Made by a program: the position numbers and the translations under genes. From Aphrophora alni (Eukaryota; Arthropoda; Insecta; Hemiptera; Aphrophoridae): DNA of 64,000 nt. The stretch is from NCBI GenBank assembly GCA_963513935.1, contig OY740769.1, positions 40,699,120 through 40,763,119 on the forward strand, given 5' to 3'. Positions 1 to 11,929 of this stretch are shown here, in pieces (the stretch's first letter is position 1; every line of letters starts with the position of its first letter). The notes below the pieces were generated by a model that did not search any database, was not told the origin of the DNA, and saw only the letters and a program-made list of their open reading frames with translations.

Positions 1-1147
1 AGTTAAAGTTCTGTAAAGTCAGCTGTAGAAAAAGACATCACTTTTATGCACTTGAAAATGTGAAGTTACGTTATACAAAAAAAACGTGTTTTGCCAACAG
101 GACGAAACTTGTTAGGATGTTTCGTTGGTTTGTGCAATGTGAGACAAGAATTTCTTTATTTCTCCAATTTCTCCTATTTGTCCTACCAGCATATTAGCTG
201 TGAGCAAAAAACATGTTCTTTTAGTGTCTGTACAAAATCAGACATGTTTTAGCATTAATGTTCATCATTAAAGAAATATCTGATTATTTGCCAAAATTAA
301 AGAAAATTGATTGTATAACAGAAATTCGTTAAGATGGTACTTAAAAGCTTCTTAGATTATTATAAATCTATTTATATATATTTTAATTTTGTTTAAAAGA
401 AAGCTTGTATAAGACTTGTAAGATTTTGCAAAAGTCTGTAAAACGAAATTTTCTGATTTAGAAGAAATTTCCTCAATTGTTTTATATTTGACATGTTCAT
501 ATTCTGATCATTTAATGTTCAACACTAGTTTGCACTTATTTCACAAAAATGTTCAAAACGTAAAATGTGCCTTTGCAAGATTTTGTAAATGATGTTTTAA
601 GAAAAGAAATTTTTTATAATCATTTAGTTTCAAAAGAAAATAGAATATTGAATAAAACATGAAATACATATTTTAAAGAAAACATGATAATTAACAAATT
701 ATTTTAAAAATTAACAAAATTTATAATATGACAAAATCTGTAAGTTGAAGTACCTGGTAAATCCTGTCGCAGATCACGTGAGGTAGCACCGAGAAAATGA
801 TGGTTAATTTTAACATTTTTGAAACAGATTATTAGACTAAGGCGCACGAGCTGTAATTTAACATGATGTATTTGAAAGCCGGTGATTTTGAGAGAAGAAG
901 AAAACTTTTAACTAACGGAGTTATGAAGAATGTAGACCATGTTGTTATCGCATGTAGACTGTGGACTGGTAATCGAGAAGCTAGCTTGACCGGCGAAATG
1001 TACTTTGGTTTCAAGTATCAGGTGATGCTTGGTTTTGGAGCGGGCCGCTAGATGCCAGCATCTGTCAAGCGACGGAAGGTAGAATGTATATTTACGAAAT
1101 GAGTTAAGTTATATGGCGGAAGTGCTTTTTTGGATTTAAATGCTACA
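1..1147 (-). repeat. Partial 3' LTR, long-LTR Ty3/Gypsy element, subfamily A
   Basis: This stretch is an apparently near-identical direct repeat of 4204-5350, judged by eye. It ends at TGCTACA, the plus-strand complement of the LTR's 5' TGTAGCA, and is followed at once by a C-rich tract that is a polypurine tract on the minus strand. It is therefore the 3' LTR of a minus-strand element, and its remaining ~915 bp lie outside the window. Subfamily A differs from subfamily B at several diagnostic places, for example GCAAAAGTCTG in A against GCAAAAGCTTG in B, and AAGGCGCACGAGC in A against AAGGCGCACAATT in B. Confidence 0.9.
863..1108 (+). pseudogene. Antisense reading frame inside the LTR (subfamily A copy)
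   Basis: A plus-strand frame, antisense to the retroelement, opens with two ATGs at 860-865 and runs through the segment VDHVVIACRLW. It ends after 62 codons counted from the second ATG. Subfamily B copies have one more A after the GGCGAAA stretch (GGCGAAAATG against GGCGAAATG). With that base the frame would continue to the stop shared by the B copies. The single-base loss is thus the likely reason this copy is short. I recognise no protein family. Function, if any, is unknown. Confidence 0.35.
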
Positions 1148-1165
1148 GCTCTCCCCCCCCGAAAG
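1148..1165 (-). other. Polypurine tract of the derivative element
   Basis: The plus strand reads GCTCTCCCCCCCCGAAAG directly after the LTR end, giving a G-rich purine run on the minus strand that abuts the 3' LTR. The same tract lies at the same place in the full element (55817-55834). This primes plus-strand DNA synthesis in LTR retrotransposons and fixes the element's orientation. Confidence 0.85.
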
Positions 1166-1190
1166 ACGGAGTTAGGGTGTAGTCAGAAAA

Positions 1191-1337
1191 GAGGCCAGAA
1201 GGGCCTCCCGCAAAATTTTGAAAAAGGTGCAAAGGGCCAGAAGGGCCTCCAAAAGATTGAAGCAAAAGGGGCCAGAAGGGCCTCCTACAAACTTCTGAAG
1301 AAAGGGGCCAGAAGGGCCTCCTACAAAATTTAGAAAC
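1191..1337. repeat. Short tandem repeat, 36-42 bp unit, four copies
   Basis: Four copies of a unit built round GGCCAGAAGGGCCTCC begin near 1191, 1233, 1268 and 1304. The core is almost palindromic (GGGCC...GGGCCT). The full element has a single copy at the same position (55858-55880), so the array expanded in the derivative lineage. It sits between the polypurine tract and the foreign internal segment. Confidence 0.85.
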
Positions 1338-1390
1338 GGGGCACCTGATAGAAACAACGCTTCATAATGCTTTTATAATCACCACTCTAG

Positions 1391-1684
1391 GGTGTAGCCT
1401 CCTTCGGCACTTACTTATTAAATTTTGAAATTTCTATAGCGTCTCAGCTCTTCCCATCTATCATTAGGACAAGCCCCCGACAGAAAGAGCTGAAGGGTGA
1501 CGCAAAGGTCGACATTGCTGTGCATGAACTGACTTTGTACACTAAGGTACGTGGGGAAAGGGGTGGAGTGGCACCTCGGGAATACCAAGTGGAGGTGACC
1601 ACTCCGGGGACTGGGGAGGGAATGTGCATCGCACATTGGACTTACAGGAAAGGCCGGACTCAGACGGGGGGGAGTATCCTCTGA
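1391..1684 (+). other. GC-richer open frame without clear start, antisense to the derivative
   Basis: A 97-codon plus-strand frame runs from the stop at 1388-1390 to the TGA at 1682-1684. It is open through a stretch clearly richer in GC than the surrounding DNA. Its only internal ATG is about 25 codons before the end. The predicted peptide is charged and includes the segments VDIAVHELTLYTKVRGE and MCIAHWTYRKG. I do not recognise it. It is absent from the full element and may be a fragment of captured host or other transposon sequence, or chance. Confidence 0.3.
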
Positions 1685-2499
1685 GCCGACCTTTACATTG
1701 AATTACAAAAATAAATAAAAATAATAAAAAAAAACTCCTGAAGCCAATTAGGTCAGATCATGCTCAGCGTCGTTATTTTTAAATTCCTCTTCTCCCATAC
1801 GAAGAGAAATTTAAACTATTCACGGCTCTTAACAATTTCCGTGAGAAAAAGAATTTTGAAGGGTCTAAACAAATAATACATTTTGAAAATAAACAAAGAA
1901 GCAGTATGAAACGTTGGGGAGTCAAAAAATGTTTTAGTGCCCAAGGCAGGGCATGTGGTGTTTGACTTAAGGTCTTATGTATGTGTATCATGTGCCCCAA
2001 AAAAAAAGGAATTTAAATTAATCAAAAAAAAATTATGTAAAAAAAAATTTCATCAAAATAAGATAAGTGTTCTAAAAAAAAAGATGTACAAAGAAAGATG
2101 TATTAAGAAAAGGTGTAGCAAAGTAAATATGTAAATAAAAGGTGACCCATGGTGAGGAAAACCCAACTCCGGTTTTCTCAACCCTAACAAAAAAACTAAA
2201 TCAGGAAACAAACATGTTGACCTGCTAACTAACAAACAAACAAATTAATCAAAACAAACAGGCCAACCATGTCGTCCTATATACAAAACTGGGCCCCTAT
2301 AATTTGGAAAAGAAAAAAAAATTTTTTTTTGCATGATTTGGAAACATGATTTGGAAAAGAAAATTTAGCTCACAAGGATATATTATTAAAAGGTGTTCAA
2401 CATTTCAATTTACTATCAAACAGATGCCACCATCTGCATCAACCAGTCCACCGCCATGATGATAAAATTAAAAAAAATAAATAAAAATAATTTTCCTTT

Positions 2500-3287
2500 C
2501 AAGATGACGAAAACAAAAAAATTTGAAAGCGAGCTCAGTGTTCTTTAACGAGGTTTTCTAATCGCAGCAAATCCACTGCCATTTTTAATTGTTGCCGATG
2601 ATTATAAAAAAAAATAAACCAAGTAATTTAATAATAATAAAAAAAAAATTTCTTTTAAAGTGATGCAAAAAGGTGAAAAAGCCAGAGAAAGACTCAAGAA
2701 TTAAATGTAGTGTAGTTGTTGTGTATATATGTGTGTGTGTAAGTATGAATTGATACAGACAAGCGAAAGAAAACTCGAGAAAATTTTGAATGAAATTTTT
2801 GAATTTTTTTTTTGTTTTTTTTTTGTTTTTAACTATTTTTGGATTTTATTATTTATTTAAATTTTTTTTTTTGGATTCCCGAATGAGCCCGCTGTATGGA
2901 TCAAATTCAGTGAATGTTTAGTGTGCAGTGTATGTAAATATATATATATATGAAAAAAAAAATAATTAAGTAGACAAAATAATAATAATAAAAAAAAAAT
3001 TTTATCAAAATTGGTTTAGAAGTTTCTGTGTAATGTGTTTATAAAATAAATCAATAATAAAAAAAAAGAGACTATAAATTTATAGAGATTTAAATATTTA
3101 AACTAAATTAAAAAAAAAATTTCATCAGCAACAGTTGTGCAGTATTTGAAAAGCTGCGAAACATAAAAATGAGCCTTGTTTAGCAAAGAAAATTTTGAAT
3201 TTAAATTTAGATAGTTCCAATGCAAAATTTTGAAAATTAACTAGGGTTCCAGAATTTAAAATTAACCACGCTCTGCTACCAAAAACA
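2500..3287 (-). other. Retained leader and gag start of the derivative
   Basis: On the minus strand this matches the leader of the full element (about 61240-61995), including a GTGTGTGT-containing stretch and long T and A runs. The gag ATG is kept at 2580-2582 (minus). It encodes MAVDLLRL as in the intact gag, then leaves the gag sequence and stops after 15 codons (stop at 2535-2537). Keeping the leader and gag start while losing the proteins is what a packaging-competent but trans-dependent copy would need. Confidence 0.75.
3264..3281 (-). other. Primer binding site of the derivative element
   Basis: The minus strand reads TGGTAGCAGAGCGTGGTT, six bases inside the 5' LTR. A PBS begins with TGG, the complement of a tRNA CCA end. 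The implied tRNA 3' end, CTCTGCTACCA, fits initiator methionine tRNA. From general knowledge of insect initiator tRNA the match is close but may include a mismatch. The identical site is found in the full element at 61972-61989. Confidence 0.7.
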
Positions 3288-5350
3288 TGTTACCAGGGGA
3301 CTTAAATTTAATAAAGGCGGAACCAAAATGGTAACAATGTTTAGAAATGAAAAATAAAAAAAGACAAAGACAAGTTTAATAATTAACAAGGCTCAAGTTT
3401 ATTGAAAGCAGAAAGAAATTTCGGCGATTCAGACTTTGTCATTTACAACAAAAGACATTCTGACACAAATGATCAATAAAAAAAACTTATGATTAACAGT
3501 ATCATAAATTGTAAAAATTATAAGCCCTTAAATGTAACATATAATAATTTAAAAAAAAATTAATCAACAGATTCTAAAAATTTATCCCCCCTTTTAATAT
3601 AGATATTTATAGTTACAAAAATTTAACAATAAAAAAAAACAATGAGCACAGCTTAATAATTCACAGAATTATAATTAATCAAAAAAAAAGATTATACGCC
3701 CTTAATGTAAAAGTATAATAATAAAAAAAAATTTAATCAAAAGATTCAAAAAAGAAAAAAAAACTTATCCCCCCCCTTTTTAGTTTATAAGATGATAGTT
3801 TGCTTTTAAACAATTACAGAATTTAACAAAATATAAAAGAGTTTGATATTTTAAGTTCAAAAAATCATATCTATAGTTAACATGTTTATCACTAAACTAA
3901 AGATACATAATATAACTGGTTTGAAAAATTTCTTAAAAACTATATTGGCCAAATAAATTTATATATTTTAAACAAACAAAAAAAAATTTAGAATTTTGAA
4001 ATTTTGTTAATTGACGTCAATTATTTTAATTTGGAAATTAACCTCTTGGAGGTTGTTAGGACCGAAAATTGCATGCAGGCTCCACCCAATAATTGTTTTT
4101 TTATATATATTTTATAATTAACTACACAGGTCTACATTTAGAAAATAGTCTTAAGGAACACATATTTGCGAAAGTAAATTTAGGCACATATACAAAATGA
4201 GTTAGTTAAAGTTCTGTAAAGTCAGCTGTAGAAAAAGACATCACTTTTATGCACTTGAAAATGTGAAGTTACGTTATACAAAAAAAACGTGTTTTGCCAA
4301 CAGGACGAAACTTGTTAGGATGTTTCGTTGGTTTGTGCAATGTGAGACAAGAATTTCTTTATTTCTCCAATTTCTCCTATTTGTCCTACCAGCATATTAG
4401 CTGTGAGCAAAAAACATGTTCTTTTAGTGTCTGTACAAAATCAGACATGTTTTAGCATTAATGTTCATCATTAAAGAAATATCTGATTATTTGCCAAAAT
4501 TAAAGAAAATTGATTGTATAACAGAAATTCGTTAAGATGGTACTTAAAAGCTTCTTAGATTATTATAAATCTATTTATATATATTTTAATTTTGTTTAAA
4601 AGAAAGCTTGTATAAGACTTGTAAGATTTTGCAAAAGTCTGTAAAACGAAATTTTCTGATTTAGAAGAAATTTCCTCAATTGTTTTATATTTGACATGTT
4701 CATATTCTGATCATTTAATGTTCAACACTAGTTTGCACTTATTTCACAAAAATGTTCAAAACGTAAAATGTGCCTTTGCAAGATTTTGTAAATGATGTTT
4801 TAAGAAAAGAAATTTTTTATAATCATTTAGTTTCAAAAGAAAATAGAATATTGAATAAAACATGAAATACATATTTTAAAGAAAACATGATAATTAACAA
4901 ATTATTTTAAAAATTAACAAAATTTATAATATGACAAAATCTGTAAGTTGAAGTACCTGGTAAATCCTGTCGCAGATCACGTGAGGTAGCACCGAGAAAA
5001 TGATGGTTAATTTTAACATTTTTGAAACAGATTATTAGACTAAGGCGCACGAGCTGTAATTTAACATGATGTATTTGAAAGCCGGTGATTTTGAGAGAAG
5101 AAGAAAACTTTTAACTAACGGAGTTATGAAGAATGTAGACCATGTTGTTATCGCATGTAGACTGTGGACTGGTAATCGAGAAGCTAGCTTGACCGGCGAA
5201 ATGTACTTTGGTTTCAAGTATCAGGTGATGCTTGGTTTTGGAGCGGGCCGCTAGATGCCAGCATCTGTCAAGCGACGGAAGGTAGAATGTATATTTACGA
5301 AATGAGTTAAGTTATATGGCGGAAGTGCTTTTTTGGATTTAAATGCTACA
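3288..5350 (-). repeat. 5' LTR, subfamily A, 2063 bp
   Basis: The plus strand starts TGTTACC and ends TGCTACA, so the minus-strand LTR reads TGTAGCA...GGTAACA with the expected TG...CA ends. It is complete and matches 1-1147 over the overlapping part. A 2-kb LTR is long for a Ty3/Gypsy element. The antisense reading frame seen in the other LTR is repeated at 5066-5254. Confidence 0.9.
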
Positions 5351-7041
5351 GAATTATAATTAATCAAAAAAAAAGATTATACGCCCTTAATGTAAAAGTA
5401 TAATAATAAAAAAAAATTTAATCAAAAGATTCAAAAAAAAGAAAAAAAACTTATCCCCCCCTTTTTAGTTTATAAGATGATAGTTTCTTTTTAAACAATT
5501 ACAGAATTTAACAAAATATAAAAGAGTTTGATATTTTAAGTTCAAAAATCATATCTATAGTTAACATGTTTATCACTAAACTAAAGATACATAATATAAC
5601 TGGTTTGAAAAATTTCTTAAAAACTATATTGGCCAAATAAATTTATATATTTTAAACAAACAAAAAAAAAAGGAATTTAGAATTTTGAAATTTTGTTAAT
5701 TGACGTCAATTATTTTAATTTAGAAACTAACCTCTTGGAGGTTGTTAGGACCGAAAATTGCATGCAGGCTCCACCCAATAATTGTTTTTTATATATATTT
5801 TATAATTAACTACACAGGTCTACATTTAGAAAATAGTCTTAAGGAACACATATTTGCGAAAGTAAATTTAGGCACATATACAAAATGAGTTAGTTAAAGT
5901 TCTGTAAAGTCAGCTGTAGAAAAAGACATCACTTTTATGCACTTGAAAATGTGAAGTTACGTTATACAAAAAAAAACGTGTTTTGCCAACAGGACGAAAC
6001 TTGTTAGGATGTTTCGTTGGTTTGCGCAATGTGAGGCAAGAATTTCTTTATTTCTCCAATTTCTCCTATTTGTCCTACCAGCATATTAGCTGTGAGCAAA
6101 AAACATGTTCTTTTAGTGTCTGTACAAAATCAGACATGTTTTAGCATTAATGTTCATCATTAAAGAAATATCTGATTATTTGCCAAAATTAAAGAAAATT
6201 GATTGTATAACAGAAATTCGTTAAGATGGTACTTAAAAGCTTCTTAGATTATTATAAATCTATTTATATATATTTTAATTTTGTTTAAAAGAAAGCTTGT
6301 ATAAGACTTGTAAGATTTTGCAAAAGCTTGTAAAACGAAATTTTCTGATTTAGAAGAAATTTCCTCAATTGTTTTATATTTGACATGTTCATATTCTGAT
6401 CATTTAATGTTCAACACTAGTTTGCCCTTATTTCACAAAAATGTTCAAAACGTAAAATGTGCCTTTGCAAGATTTTGTAAATGATGTTTTAAGAAAAGAA
6501 AATTTTTATAATCATTTAGTTTCAAAAGGAAATAGAATATTGAATAAAACATGAAATACATATTTTAAAGAATACATGATAATTAACAAATTATTTTAAA
6601 AATTAACAAAATTTATAATATGACAAAATCTGTAAGGTTGAAGTACCTGGTAAATCCTGTCGCAGATCACGTGAGGTAGTACCGAGAAAATGATGGTTAA
6701 TTTTAACATTTTTGAACCAGATTATTAGACTAAGGCGCACAATTAGTAATTTAACATGATGTTTTAGAAAGACGGTAATTTTGAGAGAAGAAGAAAACTT
6801 TTAGCTAACGGAGTTATGAAGAGTGTAGACCATGTTGTTATCGCATGTAGACTGTGGTCCGGTAATCGAGAAGCTAGCTTGACCGGCGAAAATGTACTTT
6901 GGTTTCAAGTATCAGGTGATGCTTGGTTTAGGAGCGGGCCGCTAGATGCCAGCATCTGTCAAGCGACGGAAAGTGGAATGTATATTTACGAAATGAGTTA
7001 AGTTATTGCGGAAGTGCTTTTTTTTGGATTTAAATGCTACA
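5351..7041 (-). repeat. Truncated LTR, subfamily B, interrupted by the derivative
   Basis: This matches 54127-55816 and 62374-64000 (subfamily B) but lacks the first ~375 bp of the plus-strand LTR sequence. It starts exactly where LTR A ends (TGCTACA then GAATTATAAT) and ends at TGCTACA at 7041. The simplest reading is that the subfamily A element inserted into a solo or partial subfamily B LTR, whose missing part would lie just left of the window. After 7041 no polypurine tract follows, which favours a solo LTR. Confidence 0.8.
6816..7001 (+). other. Antisense reading frame inside the LTR (subfamily B copy)
   Basis: This is a 61-codon plus-strand frame from ATG to TAA. It includes the segments VDHVVIACRLW and ASICQATESG and ends YEMS. 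The frame is open further upstream through the sequence equivalent to the start in subfamily A, but this copy has a TAG just after the upstream ATG pair. The same frame is present at 55557-55778 and 63792-64000. Unrecognised; coding status unproven. Confidence 0.35.
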
Positions 7042-10000
7042 TCTGTACAGACTCTAATGATTGTCTGACTTGTGATTGTTAGCTTATCAATCCGGAATTA
7101 GCTTTGTAATCACCAGGGTTTTTCCATTTATTACCCCGTAGGTCCACTTATACCATAAGATCAATCTGACAACAATAGATTTTTAAATTTAATTATGGAT
7201 TCATTAATCTCTTCAGACAAATAGAAGCAAAACACACAAACACTAGGCTACATTATATGTTTTACTGGAACTGTTTGGTCGATACGAACCTTGACTCACT
7301 TCAACAGTACAGGAGTTAAAATCATGTTGACATAAGCGCAACGGGCTAGTATAGGGGCTCAGTAAGTCATGTGAAAAAAAAAAAAAAATTAAATACACAA
7401 AATAACATTAAATACTATTTAAACCAAGTGACTGGTAACTAAATGGCAGGTAGTAGAATTAATACCAGAAATAATGAGACAAGAACGAACCAGTGGCCAA
7501 AGTTTTAAGCCTATTCTTTTATAAAAGTGAATAACCCTATTAAATTTATATTTGTTTTAAATTTACTAAGAAAAATTTTAAGAGATGATATCAATAATTA
7601 GTTTGTGAATATAAGAAATATTTCGTTAATACAATAAAATTGACACAGATAAGAAGCATATCTGTTAATTCCGGATAGTTTATTCATTGTTTGTTGTTAA
7701 TTTTGAGGTTACCTTCGTATTATTTCATTTATTACAACATTAATTATGTTGGTTGTAAACTAGATTGATATCTTCATTCTTTTCTTAACACTTTCAGAAT
7801 AAAATAGAATCAACTCTGAGTGTTAAGGGTAGTTATCTCCTAATATGTTGTAGGTGATACGTGGGCTGAATTTGTCAACTAACGGGAATATGGTTTGTGA
7901 ACACGGAAGGCATATACTATGTGATAAGTGGAAATCTCTGTTTTCATCACACATAAATAAAATGTTTTCAAAATAAACACACCATAAAGTTTTGGGATGA
8001 AAAGACTATTACATTTAATTATAATGATCGTGAACATTTAAATATAACTTTATTCAAAACACCCATACCAATTCAAAACATATTTAAACAAAAATGTTTA
8101 CCAAACTATTTATAAACGCGTTACTGAAGGACTAAACTGAGTTTAATGTCACGGAAGTGAGAGATGTGAACCAGCCTTTGTGTATAGAGACAGTTTTAAA
8201 TTATAATTCGAGTTGAGGAAAATGTCTTTTAACAAATCACAATCTTGCATAAAGCAGTTACCTCAAAAATTGATTTATGGAAGAAGTTTGAAAATGTACC
8301 TTATCTTGCCACCTCCTCTCAATTGATCCATAATGTTAAATATGAAACATTACAGGGTTTTAAAATATAATATTTTGTTAAAGGGAGAAAAGTGATGGAA
8401 AATTCAGCGTAGAGAAAGGGAAAAATAATTTTAAAAAAAATTGTAACACTAAAAACTAAGAGTATCTAAGTTCGTATCGACACACTTGATACAGAGACCA
8501 TGTAGTAAGGTCGCACTCGGGGTATTTCATTACTTTAAATTACAAAATTTGTACAAGTCAGATAAATGGCTTTTATATACCTTTTATAAAAGTTCTTTAA
8601 ATTTAAATTTATTGCAAATGTTTACGATGAAACAAAATGACTAATAAATGTAAATTCAATAAAAGCAAACCAGCCCAATCTCAAGGACAGTTGTAGACGT
8701 TAAATTAAAATAGACAAAGTATCGAAGTTTCGAGATAAGAGACCTTCAACAAGAGCAACTTCAAGAAGTAAGAAGGTACAACAGCTTTAGTTTCTTCAAT
8801 CAAGTTATCCAGTAAGCTACTGGACCACCGGTAAATTTTCAAGCTGCCATCTAGGGTTTCCCGATTAATTGCAGCACGGACTTAAGCATCTATGACGTCG
8901 TAGACCTTGCACATAGCGGGGCTAGACTGATTCATGTTTCGCCCGTCACTTTATAAGGTACCGAGTTGTACAAATAACTTACTTATCTAAAATATTAAAG
9001 TCAATTTATTATTAATTTCTAAAATTAAAATTAATAAAATGTAATCCAAATTGACTATTACCAAGAAACCTAGTTTTAAAAAGAAAATTACATAGTATAA
9101 ATATGATAATTTTGTCGATTATTTTTGCAAAAGTTGAAATTAGGGATATTGGTATATAGTTCGAAGAAATCACTTTACTTCCTTTTTAAAAACCGGAATC
9201 ACCAATTTGGAATTTTAGTTTTGACTCATTTGGAAATATACCAGTTTGAAAACTTAAATTCAATATATATATGTAAAAACGAAAAGGATTCTAGAATCCA
9301 CTTTTTGACAAGTAATACGTTAGTTCTATTAATACTCGAGGATTTTTCATTTCCAATATAACTTTAACTACATCACCAGGTAATAATGGATGAATAAACA
9401 TTGAAGAAAATACTCCTCTGGTCCAGATATTCTATATATTATTTCATTCAGAAAAACAGACTGTATGTTTGACTTAATTAAATTACTAGCAACTGATAAA
9501 AAAATATTTTAAACAGGATGTTATTAGTTTCCAAGAATGCAATATTATAATAAATGGGTATTTATTTACCTTATTTGTCAATTATTAGAGTGCTTAATTA
9601 CAATACTTATCTCAAGACTAAAATTGGGACTATTCACATTCTGCCTAGTCTACTCCTTCAAAGTATTCCAAGTTTTTTTATAAAATCACCGGTACAGTCA
9701 TTACATATTTTTAACATAGTACGTCTTTCTTAATATACTTATATAATTATTATTTAATCTGTTTCGATATGATATAAAGTATTTGTACTATTAATTATTT
9801 TTAGGTACTTTTTAACCTTTTAATACAAAATATTTCGTCTCATAATTCATCTACATATTTTATCTGTGATCCATGGTTTAAGTTTTGTAAACATTTTTCC
9901 CTTCCGTATTTCGTATATACTTTTAGAGATTACATCACTTAATTGGTTTATAAATATATCATACGCCACTGAAGCATTTTGTTGATTCTTCTTCATCAAT

Positions 10001-10609
10001 GTTGTTAGTGCCTTTGATGTGTGAGAAGTAATTACTGTTTATAATGTTTGTACTGACTGTGTGATGAACTGGAGAGCCTTTGATATTTAATCATCCCCAT
10101 CATTCAAGGCTATTAATTAACACCTTTTAGGTCATTCGATATTCAATCGTTCTCTTTATCACCGTCTTGAAGAATCTATTGGTTGTCTGACTTTGATTAT
10201 AAAAAGCATAGCTCCTTTATTTAGCAGATCTTCCATTCTTTATATATGGATTACTTTTTATAAGAGAATTTGAATATTTTTGTTAAATGTTTGTCGGGAT
10301 ACATGATAAAGAGCTCTGTTATACATTTTATAAGCTATGTATTCTTCCTTCACCTCTCAAGACTTCATGTAATTATCTCACAAACTTTTATACACTCAAC
10401 TGTTTCTGGTTTAACTCATCTCTAAAGAGCCTGATTGTAGAACACTGTAATAGACAGTACAGATTAACTAATCATAATAACTTAACATCATTAAGTGATA
10501 AATACCGATATCTCATAGATTTTTTATAAATTATTTGGCTGAGAGAAAAACAATTACTTTTCCAACTGTGTTTTTGACTGTAATAAGCAGTTCATTTATA
10601 CACATATAC
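7042..10609. other. Gene-less AT-rich stretch
   Basis: I see no convincing exon, RNA gene or transposon ORF here. The longest open frame (9125-9361) is low-complexity and has no recognisable family features. Runs of A, T and short AT repeats are common. Confidence 0.5.
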
Positions 10610-11045
10610 GCTATGTAATCATCCATTCTTCTAATTAATTAACTTTAAACTGCGACAACTTACATATTATTCATCTCTTTCTATGAACAGAAGTAACACT
10701 CTCTCTTTTATATGGCAGGCATTGTAACCAACAGCACAGCTTGACACTGCCTAGCTATGTAATCACCCATTCCTCTAGTTAATTATACGAGGAAACTAAG
10801 ACAACTTACAAATTCTTCAACTCTTTCAGTGAACAGATGAAACTCCCTCTTTTATCTGGCAACCATTGCAACTAACAGCACAGCTTGACGCTGCCTAGCT
10901 GTCATCCCTCTAGTTAACTATAAACTACGACAACTGGCATATTCTTAAACTCTTTTTGTGAATAGAGGAAATACTCTCCCTTTTTTTTATCTTTCAGACA
11001 TTGTAACCAACAGCACAGCTTGATGCTAACTAGCTATGTAATCAT
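10610..11045. repeat. Tandem repeat, ~144-bp unit, about three copies
   Basis: The phrase GCTATGTAATCA or a variant starts units at 10610, 10754, 10898 (shortened to GCTGTCAT) and 11033, giving spacings of 144, 144 and 135 bp. Each unit also holds CAACAGCACAGCTTGA and an element near CTCTTTCTATGAACAGA. Copies differ by point changes and small indels, so the array is old. No open frame spans it. Confidence 0.85.
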
Positions 11046-11929
11046 ATTCTCAACTAAGTTTTATTTTAATAACCAATGTAAATATCCTTATATAAATTAT
11101 AAACACAAAACTACGCGTTTTAAAGAATGCATTTGATAAAAGCACAGAAATTATTTAGTTTAAATCAGTTTAGTTTTGTAATAAATGAAAAGCACAATGC
11201 CATGTAATCATCTTTTCTCCCGTATTAGCCGATAGTTAGTAAGAGTACATTATGCACGGTTTCTATCCTATCAAATACGTAAATTCATTAACCGTGAGGT
11301 GAAAACATTACTTCCTATGATCGTTTTACGTATTTAAATTAAAGTTAACAGCAATGCAACCGCCGAGGCTGCACATCTGGTGGTTTATCGATTGACAATC
11401 CTACTTAAGTACTGTAGTTACCCCATCAGAACAGTCGTATCCGAGCTTCGTTCAATTTTTAAACCTGCCAAATCCTCTACCCTATTTTGAGTACCTGGTC
11501 TATTTGTTTTTCTAATTGGAATTTATCTTTACTTTTCCTCTACGCCTTTCACGATATCTTCTATTTCAATCTAAACAAAATCTATTACGTTTCATCTCTA
11601 TGAACTAGTAACCGTCAGGAATGACTTCAGGTTACTCTTTGAGGATGGTGTCATGAATTTTTCTACAACACATTACAACTAACACATGCACTTACACTTT
11701 ATTATTGTCATGGTTGTAAAACAAAATAAGAAGAAAAGTGATTTTAATACCTAATTATATTTAGATCAGGTTCCTTCATGCTACCATAAGCACAAGTTTT
11801 ATAGTTATTCATAAATAAAATGAAAGGCATCGCCTTTGACGTGGAGTCAACTCCAACGCAGAAACTATAACAATTATACTTGCTTTTCATTTGTATTTAT
11901 TACTCTTAGTTTATTAGGTAGTCTAGAGC

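Larger units (their letters stand above)
1..5350 (-). mobile_element. Non-autonomous, internally deleted Ty3/Gypsy derivative
   Basis: The element has two matching subfamily-A LTRs, a polypurine tract beside the left LTR and a primer binding site beside the right LTR, so it is a structurally complete retrotransposon on the minus strand. Its internal region is only ~2.1 kb. The leader (about 2500-3287) and the zone beside the polypurine tract (1148-1340) match the full element at 53750-64000. Almost all of gag and all of pol are absent, replaced by about 1.2 kb of sequence not found in that element. This is the architecture of a LARD-like derivative mobilised in trans. Near-identity of the LTRs suggests a recent insertion. 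Confidence 0.8.

Noticed and set aside
1937..2134. 65-codon lysine-rich frame in the derivative
   Set aside because: Low-complexity translation of A runs.
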